Source: Rotaria socialis (Eukaryota > Rotifera > Eurotatoria > Philodinida > Philodinidae). From it: a stretch of 64,000 nt of DNA. Made by a program: the position numbers and the translations under genes. The notes under the pieces are model-generated. The model saw nothing but the letters and a program-made list of their open reading frames with translations, made no database searches and was not told where the DNA came from. Positions 1-12,195 of the stretch are shown here, piece after piece. The stretch is taken from positions 62,001-126,000 of the forward strand of contig CAJNYU010003491.1 in NCBI GenBank assembly GCA_905331475.1. The letters run 5' to 3'. The first letter of the stretch is position 1; every line of letters begins with the position of its first letter.

Positions 1-1
1 A

Positions 2-3000
2 GGAAATAATTTAGACAGAGAAATTGAAAAGTTAACAGATTTTAAAAAGGTATGAAAAATTAACTTACAGTTTGAAATAGTTTTTCAATAGAAAACGAAA
101 ACTACTGACTAGATGACGTCGTTCAAAAGAGAAATTCTCCTCGTTCCTGTACCGATATTTCAAACTCTAGTTGTTCGAAATTATTTAACGAAAATCGATG
201 CATCAAACTCAGAAAAATAAGATAGCTGTGAGAGTCTCGTCTATGACAAAAGTTTCTCTGTATCACTCGTTCAACCCAGAGCATTTTCTGATTACACGAT
301 AGAAGAAAATACGAAAAATTAAAATTTTTTTATTGTCTCTTAACAGCAATCGGGACTCGTTCAACTTCGCAACGGTTTATTAATCAATTTCGACATCATT
401 TCAAGTAAAGCTCCCTTATTCTCTCAAAAATCATATATATTTTCACTTGATATTACAAATAATACAAATAAAACAATTTTTATCGGCCAAATATCTGCTC
501 AACCTTATAATATCAATCGAAGCCAACTTGTCTATCAATTCGTTTCGCCAGTAAAACATTTTACTATTAATCCTGATAACGGCATTATTGAATACATGTC
601 AAATAACTACAACGACAATAAAACAATAGTGGAATATCAAATTATAGCTCGAGATTTAATTTATCAACAAAATACAACAATCAATATAACAATTCATATA
701 CTCAAGCCGGAATTTATTTCACTCACTTCTCTAGTTTATTTTCTAAGAATATCAGAAATTCTTCCACCTGACTCTGTCATCTTTCAACCAAATATGTCTA
801 ATGCGGAAAATCTTCAATATTCATTACACGATTCAAATTCTGATCTTTTTACAATCGATTCAAATACCGGACGAGTAACTCTGATTAATTATTTATCTGA
901 TCAATTTTATTCCTTTAAAATTCATATTTCTCCAATCAACAAAATACTCATTATTAAATTAACTGTTCTTGATTATAATAATCATCGTCCAATATTTTCT
1001 AATTTTCCATTAAATTTAACAATTTCATCTGAAGATACATTTGTAACAAAATTATCTGCATATGATCTTGACCCATCGGATAATGAAAATCTCAAATTTT
1101 ATCTTCTTGATAAAAATCAACGGAATTTTTTTTCAATCAATGAAAAAACTGGAATAATTACACAAAACTGTTCTTCTAATCAGACTTTCATCCGATTAGA
1201 AATTGCTGTTGGTGATGGTTTATACTTAACGAAAACTCATCTATCAATTACTATCCGTTATTACTCGAAACATCGGCCAACATTTTCTTCAGATGAATAT
1301 GCATTTGAATACAATAAAATTCTTGGGCAGATCTTAGCGTATGACTTCGATCCAGATGATCGAATCGTTTATAAACTCTATCTCGAGCCCGATGGCATTA
1401 CGATTGATCCCTATTCTGGTTTAATTATGATTCATAGAGATTTTTTCCCTCAAACCATCGAATTTTTTGCTTCGGCATCGGATTATGCTCAACAAATAGT
1501 CTATACAAAAGTTCGAATTATTTTTCCTATTCAACCGCAATTCACTTCAAATCTATATTTCATTTCGTTGACTCCGCCAATGACAATTCCTTACGAAATT
1601 TTTCATTTGCAACTTGTTGATTCATTAAATCAACCGTTATCGTTCACTCGATTTCGCATTGATCAAACAAGTTTTATTGAAATTACTCAAAATAAATTAA
1701 TACTGAAACGACAATTGATGCTATCGAAAATTTATCATTTTAATATTTATGGCAATTGGAAAAATTTTACATGTCAAACTTCAATACAAATAAGGATGGC
1801 TACAAAGAATTTCACATTGAATAAAAAATTCTATGAATTTTCTATGGAAAAAGCAATTTTAAAAGAAAATTCTTTTATGGAAAAATTTGATGCGAAGAAA
1901 AATTCTACTTTAATAATAAATTCAACGCCATTAACGAGAAGCAGCTGCATTGAAAATTTTTATATCAAACAAAATAAATTATTTTTTAAAAAATTTCCCA
2001 TCCTATCAGATTTATGTTTCTTTGAAATACAATTAATCTACGAAAACTCAATATCATTAAGTCAAATAAAAGTTTTATTTATCGATTCGAGTATCAAACC
2101 AAAATTTTCATCGAACATTTACTATTTTTATACCGATAATATTCGTGTATTTGCAACAAGTTTTAATGAAATTCGTTATAGATTGCAAACGAATCCCTAT
2201 GGTTTCATTATCGATCCAACCAATGGAATTTTATCATTTAAATATGATTTCAATAGAATGAAAACATTCCATCGTATTCAACTATTCGTTTATGCAATCG
2301 ATGAAAAAACACTATTTAACGATACTGCTATCGTTCATGTTATATTTAATAAAGCAAATCAACAATTTAGTATACCTAGGGAGATTTCAGCATGTCAGAA
2401 TACATCAATATTGATTTCAGATCAAACTCTACCAGGTAAGACAAACCCATCTTCCATACGATTAGAAAGACCCATGAAATCTTTTACAAAGGGGAAATTT
2501 TCAAATCCCAAAGTTCATCATTTCTTTTTCTTAGGTACAATCATTCAAACTATCCAACTGAATAATAAAAATTCAAATTATTATTATATTCTCTCCGGAG
2601 ATAAATACGGCCTATTTTCTATAAATAACTTGGGCGAACTTTCGTTAGTTTCGTCAATACTCAATCAAACTTCTGATGACTACTTTGAATTAATTATTCT
2701 TATGTCGTCATTATCAAAGTCCTATTGTCGTACTAATATATCAATTGTTCGATCACCGAATTGGTCGTATTTTATCTGTCCAGTAGTAAGTTATTTTTCT
2801 ATATTTTCTGCTGACAAGAAACTGTAAATATTAATTTATCTAGATGCCAATTGAATGGATGATCGAAGAAGAATCTCCCATTGATACAGAAATCGGAAGT
2901 ATCAAAGAAGTACTATTAATGATAAATAATAATTCACACTTGGTCGAACTAATTAATATGCAGCTAATCGGTAACTCTGATGCACAACTATTTCATTTCA

Positions 3001-6000
3001 ACAGTTCAACAGGTTTATTAACTTCAAAATCTCGTCTCGATTATGAACAAAAACATATTTACTCATTTTTCATTACTCTCGAGCCGAACGAACTTCATTG
3101 TTCATTTCCAATAGTAATCAAGCTAATTAATATTAATGATAACGCAATAAAATTAGATTCAAAATCATTAATCTATAATCTCAATGAAAATAATCTTATT
3201 CCTATCTACATCGGTCGTATAAAATTAATCGATATTGATCAACTATTTTTATTCGAATATAAATTTTATCTTCGCAATTTTTCATCGCAAATTTCAATCG
3301 ATGTAACAACTGGTTCAATTATTCTGCTTGATAAACTCGATCGAGAAATTCACGGAGAAAAATTGCAATATGACATTATTGCCATTGATCGTACGAATCA
3401 GAAAAATCTAACCGATAAATTCACTATTTTTATCAATGATTTGAATGATCATGGACCAGTGTTTGAAAAAGATCTGTATCAAATCAGTATTAATAAATCT
3501 ACTCAGCCAGGAACAATTATTTTTCAAGTAATGGCATTCAGCTATGATCCAATAATGAATGGAAATATAAGTTATTATTTAATGAATTCTTCGTTTATTT
3601 TTTCCATTGATAAACACACGGGAGATATTCGTTTGAATGCATATATTCCGTCAGCGATGACAAGCGTAACATTAACTGTTCAAGCGAATGAAGATGACAT
3701 TGATTTAATTGATCGAACAAATGTTTGTATAACGATTATAAATGATGATTATATTTATTTTACACTGGAAAATAGAAATCGATGTTTTATTGACGAAAAC
3801 CAACCTAATGGAACAAAAATTTGTACGATCGGAAAAGATTCCATCGATTTTATCTATGATTTAATGGATCCGACGAATACATTTGGTATTTTATCTAATA
3901 ATGGAACTGTTATTAATCGAAAAATATTTGATTATGAAATTGATAAACACGAATATAATGTATCGATAATTGTAAAAGATCGAATGAATCAGGTAATGAA
4001 AATATGTCCCGAAAAATAGCTACTCCTCAGTCACAGTAAATAATGCTCTATAAAATCAGATATTCGCTAGTATGAGCTCTAGCATGCGCTGGAAATCCTT
4101 GTAAAAGCTTGCAGCATTCAATAAGATTCTCCTCTAGCATAATTTGAAAATGGAGAATACTCTGTTATATATTTTATTTCAAACGTCTATGAAAAAAAAA
4201 CTACTTTCTATTTAGTCTATATTCATCACCTCAATGAATCTAACAATACATGTTCGTAATTTAAATGATAATTCTCCGGAATTTCTAACTGAAAATTTCA
4301 CGAGACTTTTATATCTCTTTTATCCGTCGATGAACACAATTCTTTACAAAATTGACTTTATTGATAAAGACCAATCAAATTTAACCTACGAAATTATTAA
4401 TGATATTTCTTCAACTTACACTCTTCGTACCTATTCCGATTCAATCGAACTTCTTCTCAATAGGCCTATACTAAACAATCGTCAAGATAATTTAATTATT
4501 CGTATTTGGGATGATAATATATTCTTCTCAGATTTAGATCTTTCTATAATTTATCTTCACGATGAAATTGATTTTCCAACAATAACATCACAAACCATTC
4601 AAGGCTATATAAATTTTGAAGAAAACTTTCTTCCCATTAATCTCGGCCAATTATTTATTGAAAATCATGCACAGTATGAGTACATCCATTTTAATTTAAT
4701 AGCCAATAAGAACTTTTTTCTCAAACAATTATCAAATAATCAGACTGAACTTTATTTCAAACCACTACATCAAACAGCTTCTACCGAATATCGAATACGT
4801 TTGACAGTGATGGCTATACCGAAACCAATACCTGGACTTGTTCTACAAAATAATACACAAATTTTCTTCCCATCAAATATTCAATTTCAAACGATTAATA
4901 TTCAACTTCGATCTATTTATCGTGACATGTTAGATCGAACAATATCCTTACTAATAAATATTCCGTCTAATTTAACATATGAACAATTTATTATTCATAA
5001 TTTATCCTCCATACGTCAACATTTAGCTGAAATTACGGATGTAAATATCGATCATGTTCATATTTATGCACATGAATTAAAACAAAATCAAATTGAACTA
5101 CTTGTCTCTATTCTACATTCAATATCGAAACATTACATACACAAGAAAGTTCTTTATAATCAATTAAAAAGTTCAACGAATATTTTTGAGAAAATTCTGT
5201 TGAATCAATGTGACGCAAATTCATGTGAGAACAATGCTCATTGTACAAGTTATATTAGTTTATTATATAATCAGTATAAATATTTTTATTCGAATACATA
5301 TCAAAGTTTAGTACCAAAATATCAATGGAATATAAAATGTTTATGTATGAATTCGTTCTATGGAGAACGCTGTGAGTTAAAACATGATAAACAATCTCCG
5401 TGTTCATCGAATCCTTGTTCATTAATGGAACGCTGCATTGAAGAAAGTTCAACATTATATTCCTGTCAATGTGTAAATGAATTATGTAATGATAATATTG
5501 TTCTTGATGATAATTCATTTGAATGCATCAATGTTAATTCGCCAACATGTCGTGGTAGGTTTTGAATTATTTATCTGACTTAGATATTGCGAGCCAGAAT
5601 GATGCCATTTATTATATCCTTAGTTCGATAGGAGTATCAAATTGAATGAAACAAAGATTTCTAGAAATGGAGGTGCTTTTCTTATATAGCCAACCTCACA
5701 TTGTCGACCTTTCCACGATATTTTTTGAGGAAGTTATATTCATATTTGAGAAACATCCAATAAGAATGATGTTCACGTTAGTAAACTATATGCGTACTTC
5801 TCTTGTGGCGAAATTTCTTTGTACAGTTCAATAAATTTTGAGTAATAACGATTGTGTCGGGCATGAGAGCATTGCTTATTTTTACCTATTTGTTTAGACG
5901 CATCAAATGCATTGACTTTCAATGGTCATAGCTTAGTACGAATAAATTTTACCACGAACATGCCACTACGTATAGAGGTATCATTTAGTTTTCGTACACA

Positions 6001-8366
6001 ATCAACAGACGGTAAATTACTTGAATTAATGTATTTCAATGCAACTAAAACGACACATGATTTGATAATTATACAAATTATTGATGGTTATCTTAATGTT
6101 GACTACAATGAAAATATTCTCTTACAATTAAATCAACTGTTAATCAATGATGGCCTATGGCATGATATTTACTTTTCAATCGATTATTCTCATTACTATT
6201 ATCTTATTCGGCTTGATCATGTTTTTAGTGATAAAATACTTTTATCACAACAAATTCATTCCGATATTCTTGTACAATTAATGATCGGCAGCGATTTCAA
6301 GGGCTGTTTAGATAATATAACATTCAATCATGAAATGATATTTCTCGAACAAAAAAACGACTCGATTGAATTTATTGGTACAAACAAAGGGTGTCTATTG
6401 ACAGAGATCGTTCGAAAATATTCAAAAACAAATGATATCTGCTCATTATATCATCCATGTTATCACGGTGGAATATGTACAAATCATGGATTAAGTTTTA
6501 CATGCAATTGTTCACAGTCACGTTTTGCTGGGGATCAATGCCAATTGGATTTGTATCCTTGTCAAAGGCATCCATGCCAATATCATGAACAATGTATACC
6601 ATTACTAACTGATTCTAATCAATTATTTACATGCGTTCTGTCGATTGTTCCGTTATCGGTATCAATAAAACGATATTTATATATTGTATTTATTGTTCCA
6701 TTGTTTATGTGTATATTATCAGTATTAGCTATTTGCCATTGTAGAAAACGAAAAGATAATTCGATAAAAAGTAAACCATTAGTTTCAGCACCATTACTTA
6801 TTAATAAACGATCATCATCAACAGATCCAATTGAAAATCCAACACAAACGTTACTCAAATTGAATTACAATGGAAGACAAACATTTGAAACTATGTCCTA
6901 TGGGGATAATAATGGTCATAGAAATTTAATAATGGATTATTTAAATAATAGAGTAAGATGAATTTTTGCACCAACGAGGAACCGTTTTCAATTATTCCAG
7001 TGCTCCCGGGGTTCGGAATTTTTGTATGCGATGCAGCTCAGTGAGGTATCAGATCTATCTGTCAATAGAAGATCTTGAAAATTTCGTTTTAAAATAATGT
7101 CGAATTTCTAAGATACTACTCGTATCCCACAAAAATGCTGCGATTTTCTGTATTTTGAAATGAAATTTTCATGGTATTCTATTGATAAATAGATCTGTGT
7201 TTGAGAAGAATCTTTGTTCGAAATGTCATAGTCAGATCTTTTTATTTATACGGTGCTACACGTCGAAATTCTAGTAAAATTCCTTTAATTCTACATGGAA
7301 GACATAACGCGATCTTTCTTACCTTACTGAACTCTACCTTATGCAAAAAGTACTTGAACAGCTGAGTTTTTCAATACGACTTCATTTAAAGTAGATTGTG
7401 AAATTTCTAATTTAATTTAATTGTCACTAGAATAACCAACAAGCTTACCAATCATTGAATCGTCGTTCGGTAAGTTCACTCTAATAAGCGAAAGAAAATG
7501 TATCTATGTATGTGCTTTTGAATTTAGTATGACTCAAAATCTTATTCGACTAGTGATCAAATTACTGTTCCATCCGACGAACCTTTTATTAATGATAGTG
7601 CCACTGATTATGGTTAGTTTTTATTATTCGATGTGATTTAATCTATTTCTATCAATCTATGTCTATATCGTGTATTTAGATAACGCATATATTCCACAAG
7701 CAAAAGAATTATTCGATTGTAAGTGTAATAATTTAATCTACTTTTATGTTTATTTTCTTTGTTTTTTTAGACTCGTTATCGCCAATAAGTAAGTTTTAAT
7801 TATCATTTATTCTAATTTAGTAAATAAAATTTTCTCTATTGCAAAAACAAAGATTATTTTAATGCTCAAAACGCAGATAATCAAATAAGTTATCAAGTTC
7901 GTTTGAATTCCTTATCGAATCTAACAGAAAATTTCGCCGAAGAAAATTATCTTAATTTAACCGAATCATCAGATGTGTCTAATAATAATAATGATCGGAT
8001 TCTGTTGTCATCTTCAAATGCAAATCGAGATCATGAATATTCATGTCTGATTAATCATAATGGTATGTGTACATCGGTATCATCATTACCAAAAGCAGCT
8101 ATCTATGCTAGAATTGTTAAAAGTAAGTGTTAACCATTGAAAATAAAATCTTCTAGAAAACTTCTATTTTCGAAGCACATAAATTAACAAATACTGGTCT
8201 CGATAACATCGAATGTCATCGATTGAGTAGTACAGTGAATCCAGCTCCAATACAATTTCTAAGACAAGTAAAAAATGACGACATGAAAACAAGTAATGCT
8301 ACAGATGGTCAACATCATCGAAGAAAATCCAATAGACTATCTTCTTTCTTTCAAACTGATGTATAA
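2..8366 (+). CDS. Fat-like cadherin, 3' part (5' end outside window)
   Basis: Eleven exons fit in frame: 2-49, 347-2435, 2535-2785, 2844-3992, 4216-5554, 5898-6952, 7528-7612, 7680-7718, 7771-7788, 7877-8122, 8176-8366, giving about 2169 residues. The extracellular part is a series of divergent cadherin repeats with calcium-site-like motifs such as LNDHGP, DLDPSD and NLNDNSPEF. Two Cys-rich EGF-like modules follow (about 5200-5540), then a laminin G-like domain (about 5912-6420) and further EGF-like modules (6440-6640). One membrane helix (about 6670-6730, IVFIVPLFMCILSVLAI) precedes a Ser/Asn-rich cytoplasmic tail. This order (cadherins, EGF, LamG, EGF, TM, tail) is that of the Fat family, which acts in cell adhesion and planar polarity. 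The tail is spread over several small exons, one of only 18 nt. The 99-bp intron 2436-2534 has no stop and keeps frame. Assignment to one Fat subtype is not possible here. Confidence 0.85.
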
Positions 8367-8857
8367 ATTCGAAACGAAAACGAGTGTGCCTTTTTCTTCT
8401 GTCGTTTTAGTCCGGTGATATTCTTTCGATATTTACTATAAAATATTAAACGAACAAATATTCATCAATCAGTATTGTTCATATTTATTGCATCACACTT
8501 GCAGTGATGTAGTCTATTTGATAGACTTTGATATTTAGTGAGCACAATAATTTAGCCATCTACACTCTCAAGATGGTTATCCAGCGAAAAAGTATTCCTG
8601 AATATTTATTACGATCACAATTCTGTGATAATTCCGGTAATATCTCAGAAATTCTCCAAATTTTAGGAAAAATTTGACGTGGCTCACTTTCAGATGATGA
8701 ACTGTTGCCTCATCTTTATTCGAATGATTCATACAATTGAGTAGAGCGCTGTATGCCATAAACATTGGCATAATCGAATGCAATACTTTTTGGTGTATGT
8801 TAAAAGGACGATATTGTTTCACCAATCTAGCTATTCAATATTTTTCGTAGTCATGAG
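8367..8857. other. intergenic, no gene seen
   Basis: This is the 3' flank of the cadherin gene. It is AT-rich. A minus-strand open frame (8577-8825) has no recognisable features and overlaps the lead-in to the nucleotidyltransferase remnant. Confidence 0.5.
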
Positions 8858-9129
8858 ATGAATCGTGCCGGCATTTCGTTGATCTTGACTGCAATTAGTA
8901 TAGGTCAAGATCGTGTTGCCAATATTTACAATCGTGGTTCATGAGCATATGGTACGAATACGCCAACGTCGGATCGAGACCTTATAGTTGTTGCACGTCT
9001 CATTCATCAAGATCCGTTGAAGTTTACATCTGATTCTGATTATTCTCATGAATTTGTTCTACATAAATTACGGGATCTCTACGATATTTATGTGCATTCA
9101 TCTGAGAATTTCGAAAAACTACTAGAAAA

Positions 9130-9641
9130 TAAATGTGGAAACTTCGGAATTCATCCGAGAGTTATGTGTACTGCAAAAAGTGCATGGGACATATGAATCA
9201 TTCTAGAATGTTTGAAAACCAAAAGTATCATGAGAAACTAGGCAATTTGATTTCTGGATGCAGTTTTTGTGCATTTTGAGACGTTTTTCAGGCGATGTTT
9301 CGTTAGAAAGCTACGATTTAGTTCAAAACTAATATCAGATTCAGAATCAGCGTTAAAAACTGAGTCGATTTATATATGTTGTGGATAATTCTGAGAAAAA
9401 AAAGTTTTTTTTGACAAATCCCTGTACTCCCCCTCAGGGATGATCTGATAAAAAATGACAATTTTTTCGACAACTCAGCCATTTCTTGGCGGACCCTTCT
9501 CATCTTCGAACTCGATCGAGATATTGATAAGACAATTCTGTGCACAAAATTTCAGCTCAATCGAATGTAATTGTGAAGAGTTATCGAATAAACGGACAGA
9601 CACACTGACCGGTTTTAGTAGTGTACTCACTTTTTGAGTAC
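9130..9641 (+). repeat. dispersed repeat family A, copy 1
   Basis: About 512 bp, beginning TAAATGTGGAAACTTCGG and ending in the perfect hairpin GTACTCA-CTTTT-TGAGTAC. The same ends recur at 25622 (truncated), 28922-29438 (reverse) and 41913-43140. No open frame of note. No clear target duplication: the host coding sequence resumes directly on either side. A non-autonomous element with a 3' hairpin is likely. A Helitron-like origin is possible, but the usual CTRR end is not evident. Confidence 0.7.
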
Positions 9642-10176
9642 TCAAAAAACTGCCTAGATTGCGTACAATGTTTGTTTTTACCCGATGAATTTAAAATCAA
9701 AGAAGAAATAAATTTTACAAAAATTTATTTCGAAAAATATTATGATCCATTAAGAATAGAACAAGCGGCTCTTGATGGAAGATATTCTGATTTGTATTTG
9801 TATAAATTTAGTTTTAAGCCATTTTTTCAAAGCGTAGTTAAAGACAACGAACTGAAACACGTCAATATTACATATTGAAAAATTTATTTCATGGCCTTCG
9901 ATGCTTAGCCTTTGCTGAACAATTAATGCAAAGCCGATCAATATATGACTTCAAACGTGCAACGCCAATATTCTTCGAGATGAAGAATATATTTGGTGGC
10001 CAAACAAATAGTCCAAATATGAAGCAGTAATATAAAAAAAAGAAAATATTTGATTATTTTTAATTTTGGAAGAATGTTGTTTTCTCTGATTTCGAGTATA
10101 CAAAATTATGTGTATTCCCTCGGATAATAATGCACCGAATAATACATTATCTCGATTAATAGCACTAGCACATTAT

Positions 10177-10940
10177 TAGGGGTGTCACATTTAAATTTAA
10201 AAAAATTTATTAAATCGGGAAATAAATTTTCAAAAATTTAAATTTAAAATGAATTAAATTTTTTTTGAATGAAAAGTTAAATTTAAATTTAATTAAATTT
10301 TAAATTTTGTACCATTTAAATTTAACTAAATTTAAATTAAATTGTTTGAAATTCAAATTAGTTAAATTTTGAAAACTAGCAGATAAAAATAGTTTTTGAC
10401 TCGATTGCTACTATTTAAAGTCAAATTTGAGTATGTTTCCTGTTTTCTAAAGTTAAAACTAGTCATTCTTCTATGAATTGTGCTATTAAATATATTTTTA
10501 TGAGTATCCCAGTATTCTGAAGACGAAAGATGACGGATCCTGCATAATCTGTAGAGAAATTTTGGCTATTATAAATAAATATTAACCTAAAATACAAGGT
10601 TTTTTCTCATTTAGTATTCACTACTGTAGAAGTCACGTATTTCTCTCATAGCAATTATGTGTATCGATCCAAACAATTTATTAAATTTAAAATTTAAATT
10701 TAAAAAAATTTATTAAATCAAGAAATAAATTTTCAAAAATTTAATTTAAATTAAATTTAAATTCTGAAAATTTAAATTAAATTTAAATTCTGAAAATTTA
10801 AATTTTATTTAAATTTAAATTTTTCTGATACAAAAATTTAAATTTATTTAAAATTTAACTTGATAGAATTTAATTTAAAATTAAATTAACTTTTCATGAA
10901 GTTAAATTTAAATTAAATAAACTGCAAATTGACACCCCTA
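10177..10940. mobile_element. hAT-type MITE, AT-rich core
   Basis: An 11-bp perfect terminal inverted repeat (TAGGGGTGTCA ... TGACACCCCTA) is flanked by an exact 8-bp duplication, CACATTAT (10169-10176 and 10941-10948). An 8-bp duplication with TAGGGGTG-like ends is characteristic of the hAT superfamily. The 764-bp interior is almost entirely permuted AAATTTAAATTT-type sequence with a short unique middle. It has no transposase. It interrupts the nucleotidyltransferase pseudogene in frame. Confidence 0.88.
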
Positions 10941-11190
10941 CACATTATGATGGTGAATATCCTTCGATTTTTAAACAAGTTGAACAAGAAACACGTGAAC
11001 ATTTTAATAACTTTCTTATCAAAAGTATTGCGATCGCATCATTAGCATCAGACAAGAGTGTACCACACAAACTGATATGGAATTTCGTTTATTCTGGGAT
11101 AAAAATAATTGTTTTGAATTTTACTATAAAGTACTAATAGGAGAAGATCAGCACGAAGAAAAAATTGAAACAACTTCAAGATCTGTGTAG

Positions 11191-12195
11191 ATCAAAAACC
11201 AGATTTCATTTATGTCGATTACCGAATGTGTTGGAAGCAACAAACAATAAGACGTTTGATTATATGCTAATGACGTGTCTTTATAATGGTATGGGTCGAA
11301 ACAAAGCTTTCGCACAGAGCGATACATTTGTGAATTATTCAAAAGAAAAAGTTTTTTACACCAGTAGACATTGTACATCAGTTTATTGTTTATGGCGAAA
11401 ATTTTCAAATTGATGAAAATAAAACGATAGTTTAGTTTGAAAGACAAGCATAATGTGAATACAGAGATTTCATTTGTTTTGATGCGCTCACAGTGTTTTG
11501 TTTTGCAAAATCAACCAGCTTTATTTATTAAAAGTAGATGTTTACATTCTCCTAACTCGTAGAAGACGAATTCATTAGAACTGAAATCCAAAAATCAACC
11601 AGTCTATTCGTTATGATAAATAATTATTCACGATAGTAAATTGCGTGTTTAGATGATATCTCTATCTCATGTCGATTTCCAAATGAGATTGTGTTAAGCG
11701 AAGGTAACACAGGCGATATTTGATAGTTTCCCTTGCAGACATGCATGATTCACTGTTTTCATATTCGACAGTTAGTGTGTCCAATTTTCTTCAACTAATC
11801 GTTCATTTCACGTGGTGCCCTTGTTTTTCTTACAGGCCTATAGTTCAATTATTCAAATCGATCAAATAAGCGTCAACAATCGCATTCTCAAATGATTATT
11901 TAACAAGACTTGAAATACAATAGAAAAATATTCGTTTTAGTTATAGAGTCAGATCATTCTACCATATGTTTTTGGTACTCTCCTCTTAATAGAACTCCTA
12001 TGATATAAAATTTGGCTCAATCGCCTCTATGAAAATCGTACGCGAAATAAAAACAAAAGCTATCTACAAAAAACCAACAATTCTTAAATATATTTTTTCT
12101 CGTTTATGTATGAAATTACTGACGTTAATATTACGCACATCCATTATTCACCAAATGTGCAAAATAAATTAACTGAAACAGAATATCTTTGATGC
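11191..12195. other. intergenic, possible gene remnant
   Basis: Open frames on both strands overlap at 11148-11447. The plus-strand one (11165-11413, NNKTFDYMLMTCLYNGM) could be a further piece of the upstream pseudogene, but no motif supports it. From 11450 to 12195 I see no gene. Confidence 0.35.

Larger units (their letters stand above)
8858..11190 (+). pseudogene. nucleotidyltransferase-domain gene, disrupted
   Basis: From an ATG at 8858 the frame reads into a GS-x-AYGT-x4-SD-x-DL signature, the hallmark of polymerase-beta-type nucleotidyltransferases (the GS of the loop and the paired acidic residues). A TGA at 8942-8944 sits where the family usually has Arg (CGA to TGA). Coding resumes on both sides of an inserted repeat (9130-9641), with SKNCLDCVQ directly after it. 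It shifts frame near 9860 and continues to about 10170. A second element (10177-10940) then splits it, after which HYDGEYPSIF resumes. Another frame change near 11050 leads to a stop at 11188. The gene is therefore dead: one premature stop, at least two frameshifts and two insertions. The substrate is unknown, and no close family member could be named. Confidence 0.65.

Noticed and set aside
2436-2534. Treating this segment of the cadherin as coding
   Set aside because: It is bounded by GTAAGA and TTCTTAG, reads as non-cadherin sequence, and removing it restores the LPGTIIQTIQL strand typical of a cadherin repeat.
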